Assembly (NCBI GenBank): GCA_943327755.2
Contig: CALPYF020000003.1
Location: 145,731-209,730 of the forward strand
DNA from: Deinococcus hopiensis KR-140
Lineage (GTDB): Bacteria > Deinococcota > Deinococci > Deinococcales > Deinococcaceae
Direction: 5' to 3'
DNA length: 64,000 bases
Shown here: piece by piece, positions 48,529 to 60,000 of the stretch
Numbering within the stretch: position 1 is the stretch's first letter
How the letters are laid out: each line of letters opens with the position of its first letter
Notes under the pieces: generated by a model
Told to the model about the DNA's origin: nothing
Database searches by the model: none
What the model saw: the letters and a program-made list of their open reading frames with translations, nothing else
Program-made: the position numbers and the translations under genes

Positions 48529-49110
48529 ATGAGTTTCCTGTACTACTTGGTGGGCGCCCCCGGCAGTGGCAAACGCACGGTTGGCAAGGCGCTTTCGGCC
48601 CTGACGGGCGCGGCACTGCTGGACAACCACCTGTTCAACGATCCGGTGTTCACGGCGTTCGGCGTGGACGGCGTGAGCCCGGTCCCGCCGGAACTGTTCG
48701 ATCTGGCCGAGGAGGTGCGGCAGGTGGGCCTGCGGGCGCTGCGGCTGGCCCCGCCCGCGCGGTCGCACATCCTGACGAATTACCTGAGTCGCGTGGAGGA
48801 GGGCGAGGCGGTCGTGACCGAGTTGCGCGCGCTGGCAAAGGAGCGGGGCGCGGCGTTCGTGCCGGTGTGGCTGGAGTGCCCGCTGCCGGAACTGGAGGCA
48901 CGGATGGATCAACCAGAGCGGCGGGAGCGCCTGAAGCTGCGTGACCCGCTGATCCTGCGCGGCCTGCTGGAGCGCGGTGGGGTGATGGACGCCCCGGCGG
49001 ACGCGCTGGTCCTGGACACGTCGCGGCTGGAGCCGCACGAGGCGGCGCGGCGGATCGTGGCGTTCGCGGCGGGTGTTGCGGGTGCGGGTATGCTTGCCAA
49101 TCCAGCGTGA
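48529..49110 (+). CDS. P-loop kinase-like protein (AAA/shikimate-kinase-like)
   Basis: A 193-residue nucleotide-binding protein with Walker A GAPGSGKRT at about residues 9-17. A DNHLFNDP motif near 32 (NHL..D, as in small-molecule kinases) and an R-rich lid with RMDQPERRERLKLRDP near 124 fit a kinase of the gluconate/shikimate/adenylylsulfate type. The substrate cannot be assigned. Start ATG 48529 is chosen over 48493 because MSFLYYLVGAPGSGK begins the fold at once and CAGGCT lies 7 nt upstream. Confidence 0.78.
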   Translation: MSFLYYLVGAPGSGKRTVGKALSALTGAALLDNHLFNDPVFTAFGVDGVSPVPPELFDLAEEVRQVGLRALRLAPPARSHILTNYLSRVEEGEAVVTELRALAKERGAAFVPVWLECPLPELEARMDQPERRERLKLRDPLILRGLLERGGVMDAPADALVLDTSRLEPHEAARRIVAFAAGVAGAGMLANPA

Positions 49111-49123
49111 TCCCTATTACAAT
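49094..49123 (+). promoter_or_regulatory. Leaderless promoter of the WGR/propeller gene
   Basis: TTGCCA (49094-49099), an 18-bp spacer and TACAAT (49118-49123), then 6 nt to ATG 49130. It lies inside and just past the end of the kinase-like gene in a short AT-rich stretch. Confidence 0.7.
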
Positions 49124-49129
49124 AGAATT

Positions 49130-50545
49130 ATGTCTGTAACATATCTGGAGTATTCGGATCCGAACGGAGCTGAGCACAAGTTCTACGAGGTGACCGTGGA
49201 CGGCGCCGACCTGACCGTCCGCTACGGCCGCATCGGCACCGACGGACAGACCCAGCGCAAGACTTTCCCCAGCCCCGAGAAGGCCCAGGCCGAGGCCGAC
49301 AAGAAACTCAAGGAAAAACGCCGCAAGGGCTACGAGGACGCCGTGCAGGGCGTGCGCCAGAAACGCGAGGTGGTGCGCCGTACCTTCACCGAGACCCGCT
49401 CCACCACCCGCCGGGGCGCGCCGCTGCTGTGGAAGTTCGACACGAAAGCCACCGCGTTCGGCATCTTCGCGGACGAACAGCAGGTCTGGGTGGGCAACGA
49501 GGCCGGGCAGGTACACGCCCTGAGCCCCGACGGCGAGGTGCAGCGCTCCTTCACACTGCCCGACGGCGTGAAGTGCCTCGTGCGCGACGACCGCTGGACC
49601 TTCGCGGGGTGCGACGACGGGAACGTGTACGACCTGAGCGGCAAACTGCCCTTCGTGGCGTACGAGGTCGAGGGCAGCGCCGCGCTGCTGTGGCTGGACA
49701 TCCACGCGGGCACCCTGGCCGCCAGCGACTGGGACGGGAACGTGTTCGCCTTCGACGCCGAGAGTGACCAGCAGTGGGCGAACGTCGCCACCGGCGGCAA
49801 GATGGGCTGGATGGTCCGCGTGGACGACCGGGGCGTGTACTACGGGCACTCGGCGGGCGTGGGCATGTACGACCGCACCAGCGGCCTCCCGCTGTGGCAG
49901 GCCAGGACGCGCGGCGGGGTGCTGTTCGGCTGGCAGGACGGCCAGGATCTGTACGCGGGCACCACACAGAACCTCATCCAGCGCTTCACGAAGGCGGGCG
50001 AGCACGTGCAGGACTATGCCTGCGACGCCGCCGTGCTGTCCTGCGCCACCAGCCCCGGCGGGGAGTACGTGTTCGCCGGGGACAGCGGCAGCGCCGTGTA
50101 CTGCTTCACGCGCACGGGCGAGCGCCTGTGGAAGCTGGGCAGCGGGGTGGGCGGCGCCCTGAGCATGCAGTACTCGGGCGGGCGGCTGTACCTCGTGACC
50201 TCGCGCGGCACCCTGGCCGCCCTGGACGCCAGCCCCGAGGCGATCCAGGCCGCGCAGCGCGGCGAGGCCCCCGCCCCCCGCGACGTGAAACTCGCCGCCG
50301 CCGCGCAGACCAGCGCGCCCCTGACACAGCTGACCGTCACCGCCGACAGCGGCGAGGGTGTGCGGCTGGTCTGCGAGCGTGACGGCACTCGCCTGCGCGT
50401 TCGCCCCACCACCCCCGGGTATCACGCCTGGAACGTGCAGTTCCCCCGCAACCTCCGCGAGGCGGGCGCGACGTACCTCGTGGACGACCTCGTGGACGCC
50501 GGGGGCTTCTACCGCGTGGTGGGCGACATCCGCCGCGTCGGGTGA
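49130..50545 (+). CDS. WGR-domain protein with PQQ-like beta-propeller
   Basis: A 471-residue cytoplasmic protein. Residues 1-70 form a WGR domain (YLEYSD..HKFYEV..VRYGRIGTDGQTQRKTF..AQAEADKKLKEKRRKGY), a fold known from PARPs and MolR-like proteins and linked to nucleic-acid or NAD-enzyme contexts. A basic linker (70-105) leads to about seven WD/PQQ-like blades (105-400) with repeats such as VWVGNEAGQVHALSPDGEV, TFAGCDDGNVYDLSGKL and YVFAGDSGSAVYCFTRTGERLWKLGSG, then a C-terminal beta region. The leaderless start is supported by TACAAT 6 nt before the ATG, ruling out the upstream ATG at 49073. The combination suggests an adaptor; its partner is unknown. Confidence 0.85.
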   Translation: MSVTYLEYSDPNGAEHKFYEVTVDGADLTVRYGRIGTDGQTQRKTFPSPEKAQAEADKKLKEKRRKGYEDAVQGVRQKREVVRRTFTETRSTTRRGAPLLWKFDTKATAFGIFADEQQVWVGNEAGQVHALSPDGEVQRSFTLPDGVKCLVRDDRWTFAGCDDGNVYDLSGKLPFVAYEVEGSAALLWLDIHAGTLAASDWDGNVFAFDAESDQQWANVATGGKMGWMVRVDDRGVYYGHSAGVGMYDRTSGLPLWQARTRGGVLFGWQDGQDLYAGTTQNLIQRFTKAGEHVQDYACDAAVLSCATSPGGEYVFAGDSGSAVYCFTRTGERLWKLGSGVGGALSMQYSGGRLYLVTSRGTLAALDASPEAIQAAQRGEAPAPRDVKLAAAAQTSAPLTQLTVTADSGEGVRLVCERDGTRLRVRPTTPGYHAWNVQFPRNLREAGATYLVDDLVDAGGFYRVVGDIRRVG

Positions 50546-50573
50546 GGACCCGCACCGGCAGCCTGTTGCCGCT

Positions 50574-50837
50574 TCAGTACAGGTGGAAGTCCTTCAGGCC
50601 GGTGGCCTCGCTCTGCTGGGTCTGGACGTCCTGCACGCGGGCGTGGGGCGGGCCGCGCCGCAGCCAGTGCAGCAGCCGCGCGAGGTCGTCCTTGTGGCCC
50701 TCAGCGACGACCTCGACGCGGCCGTCGCTGAGGTTCTCGGCGTACCCGGCGAGGTTCAGGTCGCGGGCGTAGCGTTGCACGTAGCGTCGGTAGCCGACGC
50801 CCTGCACGGTACCGGTGATGAGGGCGGTCAGGCGCAT
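50574..50837 (-). CDS. Acylphosphatase
   Basis: Hydrolyses acyl phosphates such as 1,3-bisphosphoglycerate and acetyl phosphate. The 87 residues are full length: GTVQGVGYRRYVQRYA (9-24) with the catalytic Arg in the phosphate loop, and GYAENLSDGRVEVVAEG (31-47) with the catalytic Asn. Start ATG 50837 is leaderless (TAGCAT 7 nt upstream), ruling out the longer in-frame start. Convergent with the WGR gene. Confidence 0.93.
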   Translation of the reverse strand: MRLTALITGTVQGVGYRRYVQRYARDLNLAGYAENLSDGRVEVVAEGHKDDLARLLHWLRRGPPHARVQDVQTQQSEATGLKDFHLY

Positions 50838-50930
50838 GGGGGGCATGCTAGCGGCTTTCGACCGCCCGAAGGGTGGGTTTCTGACGGTTGCATGAGGACG
50901 CCGTGGGTGCGGCATTCACGCGGCGCTGCG

Positions 50931-51006
50931 TAGAATGCGGGGAATGCGGCCAGGAGCGTGTGGACAGTGGAAGGACCGGACAACGCCGGGCCGGGTGGAG
51001 GCGTGA
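50931..51006 (+). other. Possible leaderless 20-codon upstream ORF overlapping the tamB start
   Basis: TAGAAT (50931-50936) is exactly 7 nt before an ATG at 50944 that opens a 20-codon ORF (begins MRPGACGQW) ending in TGA at 51004-51006. That TGA overlaps an in-frame GTG of tamB (GTGA at 51003). The ORF could couple or regulate tamB translation. No peptide function is claimed. Confidence 0.4.
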
Positions 51007-54000
51007 CGGGACCACGTCCCGAGGACCGTGACGGGACGCCGGACCAGCCCGCGCCCGAGCCGATGAGCCCGGAGGGCACCCCCACCCCGGACGCCCCGCG
51101 CCGCCGGAGCCGGGTGTGGTGGGTCTTGGGCTTGCTGGGCGCGCTGCTGCTGGTGCTGGCGTTCCTGCCGGCGCTGCTGGGCGGGGCGCTGCTCTCGAGG
51201 TTCGGTGCCCCGGCAGGCGTGAGTGCCGACCGCGTGACCGGACCGCTGTGGGCGCCGGGCCTGTCGGGCGTGCGGGTGAATATCCCGGGCCTGACGGGCG
51301 AGGCGGGCCGGGTGGGCGTGACGGTCACGGGCGTGAATCCCCTGACGCGGGTGGTGCGCCTGAACGTGCAGGCGTCCGACGCGGCGCTGAACCTGAAGTT
51401 GCAGGAGCTGTTCGGCGGGGGCGGCGGCGGTGCGGCGGGCGGCGGGGGCGGCTGGAAGGTCGTGCTGGGCGGGCTGGACGTGCAGCGCACCCGCCTGAAC
51501 GTGGACGGGACGGGCTTCAACGTGCCGGACGGGCGCTTCACGGTCACGCCGGGGCAGGGCGGGGCGCTCGCGGTGCGCGGCGCGACCCGTGACGGTGACC
51601 TGAACGCGGACGTGCTGGTCGCCGAGAAGGCGGGCGCGAACGTGTTCACGGTGAATCTGGACGCGGACGCGCGGGTGCTGAACCACTACTGGCCGGGCGT
51701 GACCGCCGGGCGCGTCACCGGGCGCTACGTGCTCGGGGACGGCCCGATCAGGGGCGATCTGCGGGTGACGGACGCCGCGCTGCGCGTGCCGGAGGCGAAG
51801 TTCGTGACGGTCACGGGCATCAGCGGCGCGGCCACACACCGGGGGGACGACATCCGCCTGAAGCTCGCCGGGCAGGGCTGGAACGGCCCGGTCACCGCGG
51901 CGGGCGGCGTGGACCTGAAGGCGCAGAACTGGTCGGTCACGGCAGACGCCGCGCCGACCGTGTCGGGACTGGCGCGCGCGCTGGGCACGACCGGGGACGG
52001 CACGCTGAAGCTGCGGGTCACGGCGGGAGGCTGGAGCACCGTGCGCGTGAAGGCGTACGCGCAGGGGGCGGGCACGCTGGCCGGCGTGGGGTTCAGTGAC
52101 GCGAACGCCGAGTACACCTTCCTGAACGAGGACGGGAACGTGGCAAGCCAAACGAACGATCTGGCGTTCAGCGCGGACACGGCGCTGGGCGGCTCGGCGC
52201 AGAAGCTCGCGGGCCGCTGGGCCTTCGGGCGCGAGGGCCGCGTGAGCGTGAACGGTACCTTCGCACAGAAGGCACTGGACGTCGAGGGCCGCATCGACGC
52301 GAGGAACCTGCTGAGCTTCGACGGGCAGGGCCTGGGCGGGCCGCTGCGTGGGACCTTCGACCTGAACGACACGCGCCTGAACGCCGTGCTGAACCCCACC
52401 TTCGGCGCGGCGGGCGCCCGCGTGGCCCTGAGCGGCACGCCGGACGATCTGCGTGCGCGCGTCACGGACGGACAGGCGGGGCCCTTCACGGGCCTGTCGG
52501 GCACGGCGGCCTTTAACCGCCGGGGCCTGCGGGTGGATCTGGGCGCGGCGAGCCTGAACCTGGACAGAAACTTCCGGGGCACCTGGGCCGCCCGGAACCT
52601 CTCCGGGAATGGCGTGACCCTGACCGGCAGGGGCCGCATCGACCTGACGGGTGGGGACGTGACGGGCACCCTGAACGCGACCGTGCCGGGCTTGCCACAG
52701 CCGCTGCAGGGGCCGCTGGACCTGAATTACGTGCAGCAGCGCGGGACGTTCACGGCAGGGGCTCAGCAGTTGAGCTGGAACGGGGACGCCTTCGGGCTGC
52801 GCGCCCGGAACCTCGCCGTGGCGGGCGGCCTGCGGGTCACGGGGGACGTGACGGTCACGAACACCCTGAAAGCCTTCGGGTCGCTGCGGGCCGTGGGGGC
52901 GGGCGTGACGCTGAGTGCCGAGGGCAACGGCACGACCGCGCAGCTGCGCGGCACGTCGAACGGCGTGACCGTCCTGGCCGACGCGGACCTGCGCGCCCCG
53001 TACCGCGTGCAGGCGCGCGTGGCGGGCGCGGACATCCGGGGGAACGTGACGCTGGCGGACGGCGTGCGCTTCAGCCTGACCACGTGGGGCGATACGGCCA
53101 GCGGTACCGTGGACGGCGAGTCCATCACCACGAATGGGCGCGTGAACCTGGGCGCGCTGCGGCCCCTGCTGCCGGGCCTGGACCTGGGCGGCACGCTGGA
53201 CCTGAACCTCGCGGGGCGGGGCGGGTCGGCGCGCGTGAACGCGCAGGCGGCGGGTGCGGGCGTCACGGGCACCCTGACCCGGCAGCCGGGCGCGGGCACG
53301 CCGGTCACGGCGGACCTGACCGTGACGTCGGGCAGTGGGGCGGGGCGCGTGGCGGCGCAGGTCGCGGGTCGGGTCTTCCCTGACATTCAGGTGGGCGGGA
53401 CCGTGCAGGCGCAGGGGCAGACCCTGAACGCCCGCGTGACCGGCCCGTACGGCGCGCTGAGTGCCGCCGTGACCGGCCGCACCGGCGTCCTGTCCTTCGG
53501 GGGCGTGACGCTGCCCGCGCAGGCGGTGAACCTGCGGGGCACCCTGACGCCCGCCGTGCGCGTCGGCGGCACCTGGGGTGACCTGACGGCCGCGTACGAC
53601 GGCCGCAGCGGTCTGGTGCAGGTCAGCGGCGCGCAGGCGCTGACGGCCTTCGGGCAGGCGGGGCGCGTGCAGGGCCGCGCGTCCTGGGCGCCCGGGCCGG
53701 GCGGCTCGTTCCGGGGCGCGGTGAATGCACGCGGGGTGCTCGATCAGTACACCCTGGCGGTGAACGGCCCGTGGAACGGGCTGAACCTGCTCGTCACGGA
53801 CGGCGAGGGGCTGCGCGCCGAGGGCAACGCCTCGCTGCCCAGCGGGCGCTACGACGTGGATGTCAGCGGGCCGCTCGGGAACGGGCTGTTCGTGGACGGG
53901 AACGTGCAGGGCGCCGGGACCGAGCCGCGCGGGCAGGTCGCCGTGCGGGACTCGCAGGGTGGCCGCGCGACCGTGACCCTGGCGGGCTTCGACAACCTGA

Positions 54001-57000
54001 ACCTGACCGCGCAGGGCCTCACGCTGGCCGGGCAGCGGCTGGAGGGGACCCTGACCGCGCGCGGCGGCGTCCTGAACGGCCGCCTGAACGCCGGGTCGTT
54101 CCTGGTCCGCGCGGACCGCGGGGCGCTGCGCGTGACCGGCTCGGTCGCGGGGCAGGCCGTCACCGCGACCGGGCGGGTGCGGCTGCCCGCCACGCTGGAG
54201 GGCCTGAATCTGCGCGTGACCGGGCCGTACTTCACGGCGACGGCGGGCGGCAGCGTGGCCGACCTGCGCGGCACCCTGACCGTGAAGCCGCAGCGCTTCT
54301 TGGCGGGCCCGACCGCGCTGAGCGTGCCGGGGCAGTCGTTCCCCGTGCGCGGCTCGCTGACCGGCGCGCGCGCGACCGTGGGCGGCCTGACGTACGCGAG
54401 TGGAAACTGGACCGGGGCCCTGGGGCTGCGCTACGCGCTGGGAAGCACCCCCGCGACCACGCAGTCAGGCACCGTGCGGCTGGCCGGGCAGGGCACGACC
54501 ACCCTGCTGGCGCTGCCTTCGGGGCCGCTGACTGGGCGGGTGTCGGTCCTCCCGGCACTGGGGGGCACGCTGAGCACCAGTCTCGCGCCGTTCACGGCGG
54601 GACTCCCGGCGGACGTGCGCGCGGCGCTCGTGCCGGGTCGGCTGGAGGTCGCGCTGGGCGGCAGCAGTGCCACTCTGTTCACGAGCGGCACCCGCTACCT
54701 GGGCGACCCGCTGCGGCTGGACGCCCGCGCGGACTGGAAGAATGGACTGACCGTGAGGGGCACCCTCACCCACCCGGGCTCGCGGATTCCGGTGGCGTAC
54801 AGCGGCGCGGGCCTGACGGTCCGCAGCGCCGTGCTGGACGCCCGGGTGCTGGGCCCGGTGCTGGACGGCGTGCGCGGCCGCATCGCCCTGAACCTGAGCG
54901 TGCCGGATCTGGACTTCGGGCGGGCGACCGGGCGCGCGGACGTGAACGTGCAGGCCGCCGGGCAGGCGGCGCGCGGGAGCGTCAGCCTGCTGCGCGGGCA
55001 GGTCAGCGCGAACCTGAGCAGCACCCTGGGCGGGCAGGCGCTGAGCGTGCGCGGCCCCCTGTACCCGCAGGCGAACGCCGCCGTGACCTTCGAGGATCTG
55101 CGCGCCGCCCTGACCGGCCGCGCGGGACCTGGGGCGGGCGACGCGCTGACCCTGCGCGTGAACGGCTCGTACGCCGGGAAGGCCGTGAACGTCACCGCGA
55201 CCGGCGTGGCCCTGACGGGCGGCGCGGCGCGCGTGACCCTGGGCGGCAGCGTGGCGGGCGCGGCGCTGGACCTGACTGCCACGCAGCGCGCCGGGGCGGG
55301 CCTGGGTGCCTGGACCCTGGGCGGCTCGGCGAACGCGGGCGACCTGCGGCCCCTGCTGGGGCAGGCGGGCCGGGCGTCCGTCACACTGGGCGGCACCCTG
55401 GCCGAGGTGCGCGCCACCGCGCAGGGTGAGGTCGCGGGCGTGACCTTCCGCGCCCCGGCGCGCTACGCGGGCGGCGTGCTGCGCCTGGACGGCGCACAGG
55501 CCGAACTCGCGCAGGGCACCGTGCGGGCGGGCGGGCCGGTGTTCCCGGCGCTGAAGCTGGACGCGAAGGCGACCCTGACCGATCTGCTGCCTGGTACGTA
55601 CACGGCGCAGGTGCGTGGCAGCCTCGCCCGGCCGGACGTGACCGCGCAGGGCGTCCTGGCGGGCGGGCCGTCGGGCCTGCGCGCGGCGGGCACGCGGGTC
55701 TCGGCGCATCTGCTGGGCGGCGCGTACCGCGCGGTGTTCACGGGCGCGCCCCTGACGGGCGAGCTGCGGGGCGACCTGGGTACCGGCGCGCTGGGGGGCC
55801 TGCAACGCGTCTCGCTGACCCTGAACGCGGCCCTGGTGAATGCCGACACGGACGTGCGGCTGCGCGGCCCGATCGGCTGGAACGCCCGCACGGGCTTCAG
55901 CGGGGCACTGCGCGCCGTGGGCGACGTGCCCGGCGGGCCGCTGGACGCCCTGCTGGGCGGCACGTCCACGGGGGACCTGAGCGTGGCGGCCACCCTGGGC
56001 ACGGGGGTGCGCGAGGCCCGCGTGACTGGCCGCCTGCCCGCCAGCCTCCCGCTGCGCCCGGGCGGCACCCTGACCCTGGCGAGCTTCGACGTGGGCGCCC
56101 TGTGGGGCCGCGCGGAGCAGCTGCGCCTGAGCGGTGCGGCCACGCTGGGCGGCGCGTCGTGGAGTGCACTGAACGCCGCGTTCAGCGGCGACGTGCAGGA
56201 CCGCGAGGGGGACCTGAGCGGCGACCTGAGTGCCCGCTACGCCGCCGGGAACGCCCGCGTGCAGCTGACCGGCGCGCGCACGAGCGGACTGGCGACCCTG
56301 GACAGCGGGCGGTACGCCGCCTCGCTGCGCCTGGACGGGCTGCGCGCCGCGCGGCTGCTGCCCGCCGGGCTAGACGTGGATGCCCTGACCGTGGCGGGCA
56401 CCCTGATGGCCAGCGGCACCCTGTCCGGTGGGCTGGAGGCACTGAACGCGCAGAACCTCGCGGTGAAGGGCGAGCAGGCGCAGGCCGGGCCGTTTAGCCT
56501 GTACGGCCGCGCCGCCTTCGATCCGCGCGCGGACGTCCTGAGCGCCGACCTGAGCGGCAGCCTGCGTGACGGCGTGCTGCGCGCCCAGGGCTCGCTGCCG
56601 GGCGGGCTGCGCGTGACCGCGCGCGACCTGAGCACCGCGTACCTGAACGCCGCGTCGCTGGGGGCCGGCACGCTGGGCGCGGACCTGACCTTCACAGGCC
56701 GCGCCGCCGACCCCGCCGTGGCGGGCCGCGTGACGCTGACCACCGACCAGCTGGAGGCGCTGATCACCGCGTCGGGCCGGGTGCTCGACCCGCGCCTGAA
56801 CGCCCGCGCGGCCCTGAAGGGCAGCCTGGGTGGCGCGGTGTACGCCGAGGCGAGCGACCTCGACCTCGCGGCGGGCACCCTGCGCGCGCGCCTGTACGGC
56901 ACGGTCAGCAGCGGTGACACCCGCGCGACCCTGGATCTGAACGGGGTGTGGCCGCGCCTGTCCGGCTCGGTGCGGGCCAGCGTGGCGGGCCTGCCCGACC

Positions 57001-60000
57001 CCGTGACCCTGACCGGCGACGGGCGCGGCACGTACGCGCTGGCGGCCGGGCGACTGGGTGCGGGCACGCTGAGCCTCACGCCGGGCGCGAACCTCGTCCC
57101 GGCGCTGGCGGGCCGCCTGAACGTCACGCCGCTGCCGCTGGTGGGCGGCGCGGGCGAGGCGACCCTGAGCGCCAGCCTGGGCGGCACGCTGGTCTCCCCC
57201 ACCCTGGCGGGCACGCTGAGCACGCGCGGCGCGGCGCTGGCCGGGGTCACGCTGGGCGACCTGAGCGGCACCCTGTCCGGCACGCTGGCCGGAGTGAAGG
57301 GAACACTGACTCAGGCGGGCCGGACGGTCGCGACGCTGGACGGCACCCGCGTGACCCTGAGCGGCCTGCGCGCGAAGGCTTTCGGCAGTGAGCTGGAGGC
57401 CACGGGGAGCGCGGCGCTGGACGGTACCGCCGACCTGACCGTGGACGCCTCGGGCACCCTGGCGGGCCGCGTGCAGGTCACCAACCGCGCGCAGGCGATC
57501 AGCGCGCGCGGGAATCTCAGCGGGCCGCAGGGCCTGCGCGCCGCGCTGGACGTCACCGCCGACCGCCTGGGCGGCTGGCGCGGCAGCGCGCGCGTCACGG
57601 GCGGCCCCGCCGGTGTCCTGACCCAGCCGCTGACGCTGCGCCTGAGTGGCCCGCTGGGCACGCCACTCGCGCAGGGCGAGGCGGGCCTGCTCGGCGCGGG
57701 CACCCGCGTGATCGCCAGTGCGCGCGGCGTGCAGCTGCGCCTCGTGGACGGCCCGCAAACGCAGGGCAGCGGCGTGCTGGAAGCCCGTCCCGGCGCGCGC
57801 GGCGAGTGGGCCCTGCTGGGCACCGCCAGCCTGACCCGGCCCGAGGGCGCCGTGACCGTCACGGCGGACGGCACCCTGGCCGACCCGCAGGCGCAGCTGT
57901 CCGTGCGGCGCGGCGAGTGGCGCGCCAGCGGCAGCGCCAGCCTGAAGACCGCCGACCTGAACGTCTCGGACGGACTGGTGGACGGCTCGCTGCGCTGGCA
58001 GACCGGGCAGCTCGCCGCGAACCTGCCGGGCCTGAACCTGGGCCGGCTGGGCATCACAGGTCTGTCGGGCCTGCTGACCGCCACGGGCAGCGTGAACACC
58101 GACACGACCTCGGGCCGCGTGGCCCTGACAGTGCGGGAACTGGACACCCCCTACGAGGTGCCGTACCTGGGTGTGGCGCTTCGCGGCAACCTGGACGGCG
58201 AGGTGACGCTGGCCGGGGGCCGCCCCGACGTGAACCTGACGGCCGCCCTGAGTGCGGGCACGCTGACGCTGCGGGCCGCGCAGGGCCCGGCCTTCTGGAC
58301 CGGCACGCTGACCGGCCGCCTGACCCGCGAGTCGGGCGCCCTGGACGTGAACGTGCGCGCCGCGGGCGACGGGCTGCGCGGCACGCTGGGCGTGCGGGCC
58401 TACCCGCTGGAGGTCGCCGGGCAGAGCCTGACCCTGAACGGCACGGTGACCCTGAACGGGCAGACGTTCGCGGCCGACCTGCGCGGCGGGAACGACATGG
58501 GCAGCGCCGACCTGAGCGCCTCGGGCGGCGTCGCGGACCTGCTGCCCGGCCTGGACGGCGTGCTCGCCGTGCAACCCACCGGCGAGGGGTACACGCTGCG
58601 CGCCACGCTGGACGAACTGGAGGTACGCGACCTGAAGATCGCTCCGGCGCTGTCCGGCCGCGTGAGCGGCGAGGCGAACCTGCGCGACGGGGGCGGCACG
58701 TTCGTGCTGCGCGCCGACGCGCTGACCGTCGGCACGAAGGTCCTGCCCGCCCGGCTGGAGGGCACGCAGGTCGGCAGCGACTGGCGCATCCGGGGCTTCC
58801 TGGGCCAGTCGGACTTCACGGCAGGCCTGGGCAGCGGCGAGGTCTTCGGACAGGGCAACCTGCGCGCCCTGCCGGTGGGCGCGCTGGTGGGCGCCTTCAC
58901 CGGGGAGACGCCCGGCGAGGGCGTCGTGACCGGCGTGGCCCGCTTCCGCTTCCCGCTGGCCGACCCGACCGCCGGGACGCTGAACGTGGTGGCCGAGCGC
59001 ATCCGCGTGAGTGCCACGAGCGGCACCGGCGAAGGCGCCGTGACCGAGACCCTGACCGGGAGCGGCACGCTGGACTTCGCCAGCCGGGAGCTGCGCGGCG
59101 TGAACATCCAGCTGGGCGGCGCCGGCACCTGGGACGTGCGCGGCCAGTACACCCGCGAGAACGTGAACCTCAGCGCGCAGTTCACGAACACCACCTTCAC
59201 GCCCGTGCTGCGGCTGGTGCCGGGCCTGGTGGACCTGACTCCCAGCCTGAAGGGCACCCTGACCCTCTCGGCGGCGGGGACGTACGACCGGCCGCGCGGG
59301 CTGCTGCGCGCGCAGAACCTCCAGGGCAGCGTGGCGGGCCTGAGCCTGAGCGTGCCGCAGTTCGCCGGGGACCTGCCCGACAGCGGCGCGTTCACGGCGG
59401 GCGGGCGCGTCCTGACCGGCGGCACCGTCGGGTCGGACGGCACGCTGAACGTGGCCGGTCAGCTCACGCTGGGCCGCCTGAGCGGCACCCGCGTGACCTT
59501 CGCGGGCCTGCTGGCGCCGCAGCCGCTGGGCGCGCTGCCGGACAGCACAGTGACCCTCGCGCAGCAGACCGACGGCCGCTGGACGCTGGACGCGCAGAGC
59601 CGCAGCACCACCGCGGCCAGCGGGGCGGGCACCCTGAGCCTCACCGGGACGCTCTCGCCCAGGTGGGACCTGAGCCTCGCCGCGCGGAACTACAACCTGC
59701 CGCTGGCCGTCATCTACGGCCGCGAGAGCGCGCTGAATGCCGATCTGCGCGCCGTGGACGACGGCAGCGTGATCCGCGTGACCGGCGCGGCCGACTTCGC
59801 GCGGCTGGTGCTGGGCCGCGTGAACGCCCCCGCCACCATCCCCGCGCCCGGGCAGAGCAACGTGGACGCCGCCACGGGCCGCACCACCGACAACTTCGTC
59901 AGCCCCCTGCCCGAGCAGTTCACGACCTTCCCGCAGCCGCAGGAGGACCCGGCGGCCCGCCCCGCGCGGCCCTTCCTGCAGCGGCTGGTGTTCGAGGACA

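Noticed and set aside
49073..49129. A longer N-terminus for the WGR protein
   Set aside because: The added residues are encoded over the -35/-10 promoter elements and the end of the previous gene, and the WGR fold starts right after ATG 49130.
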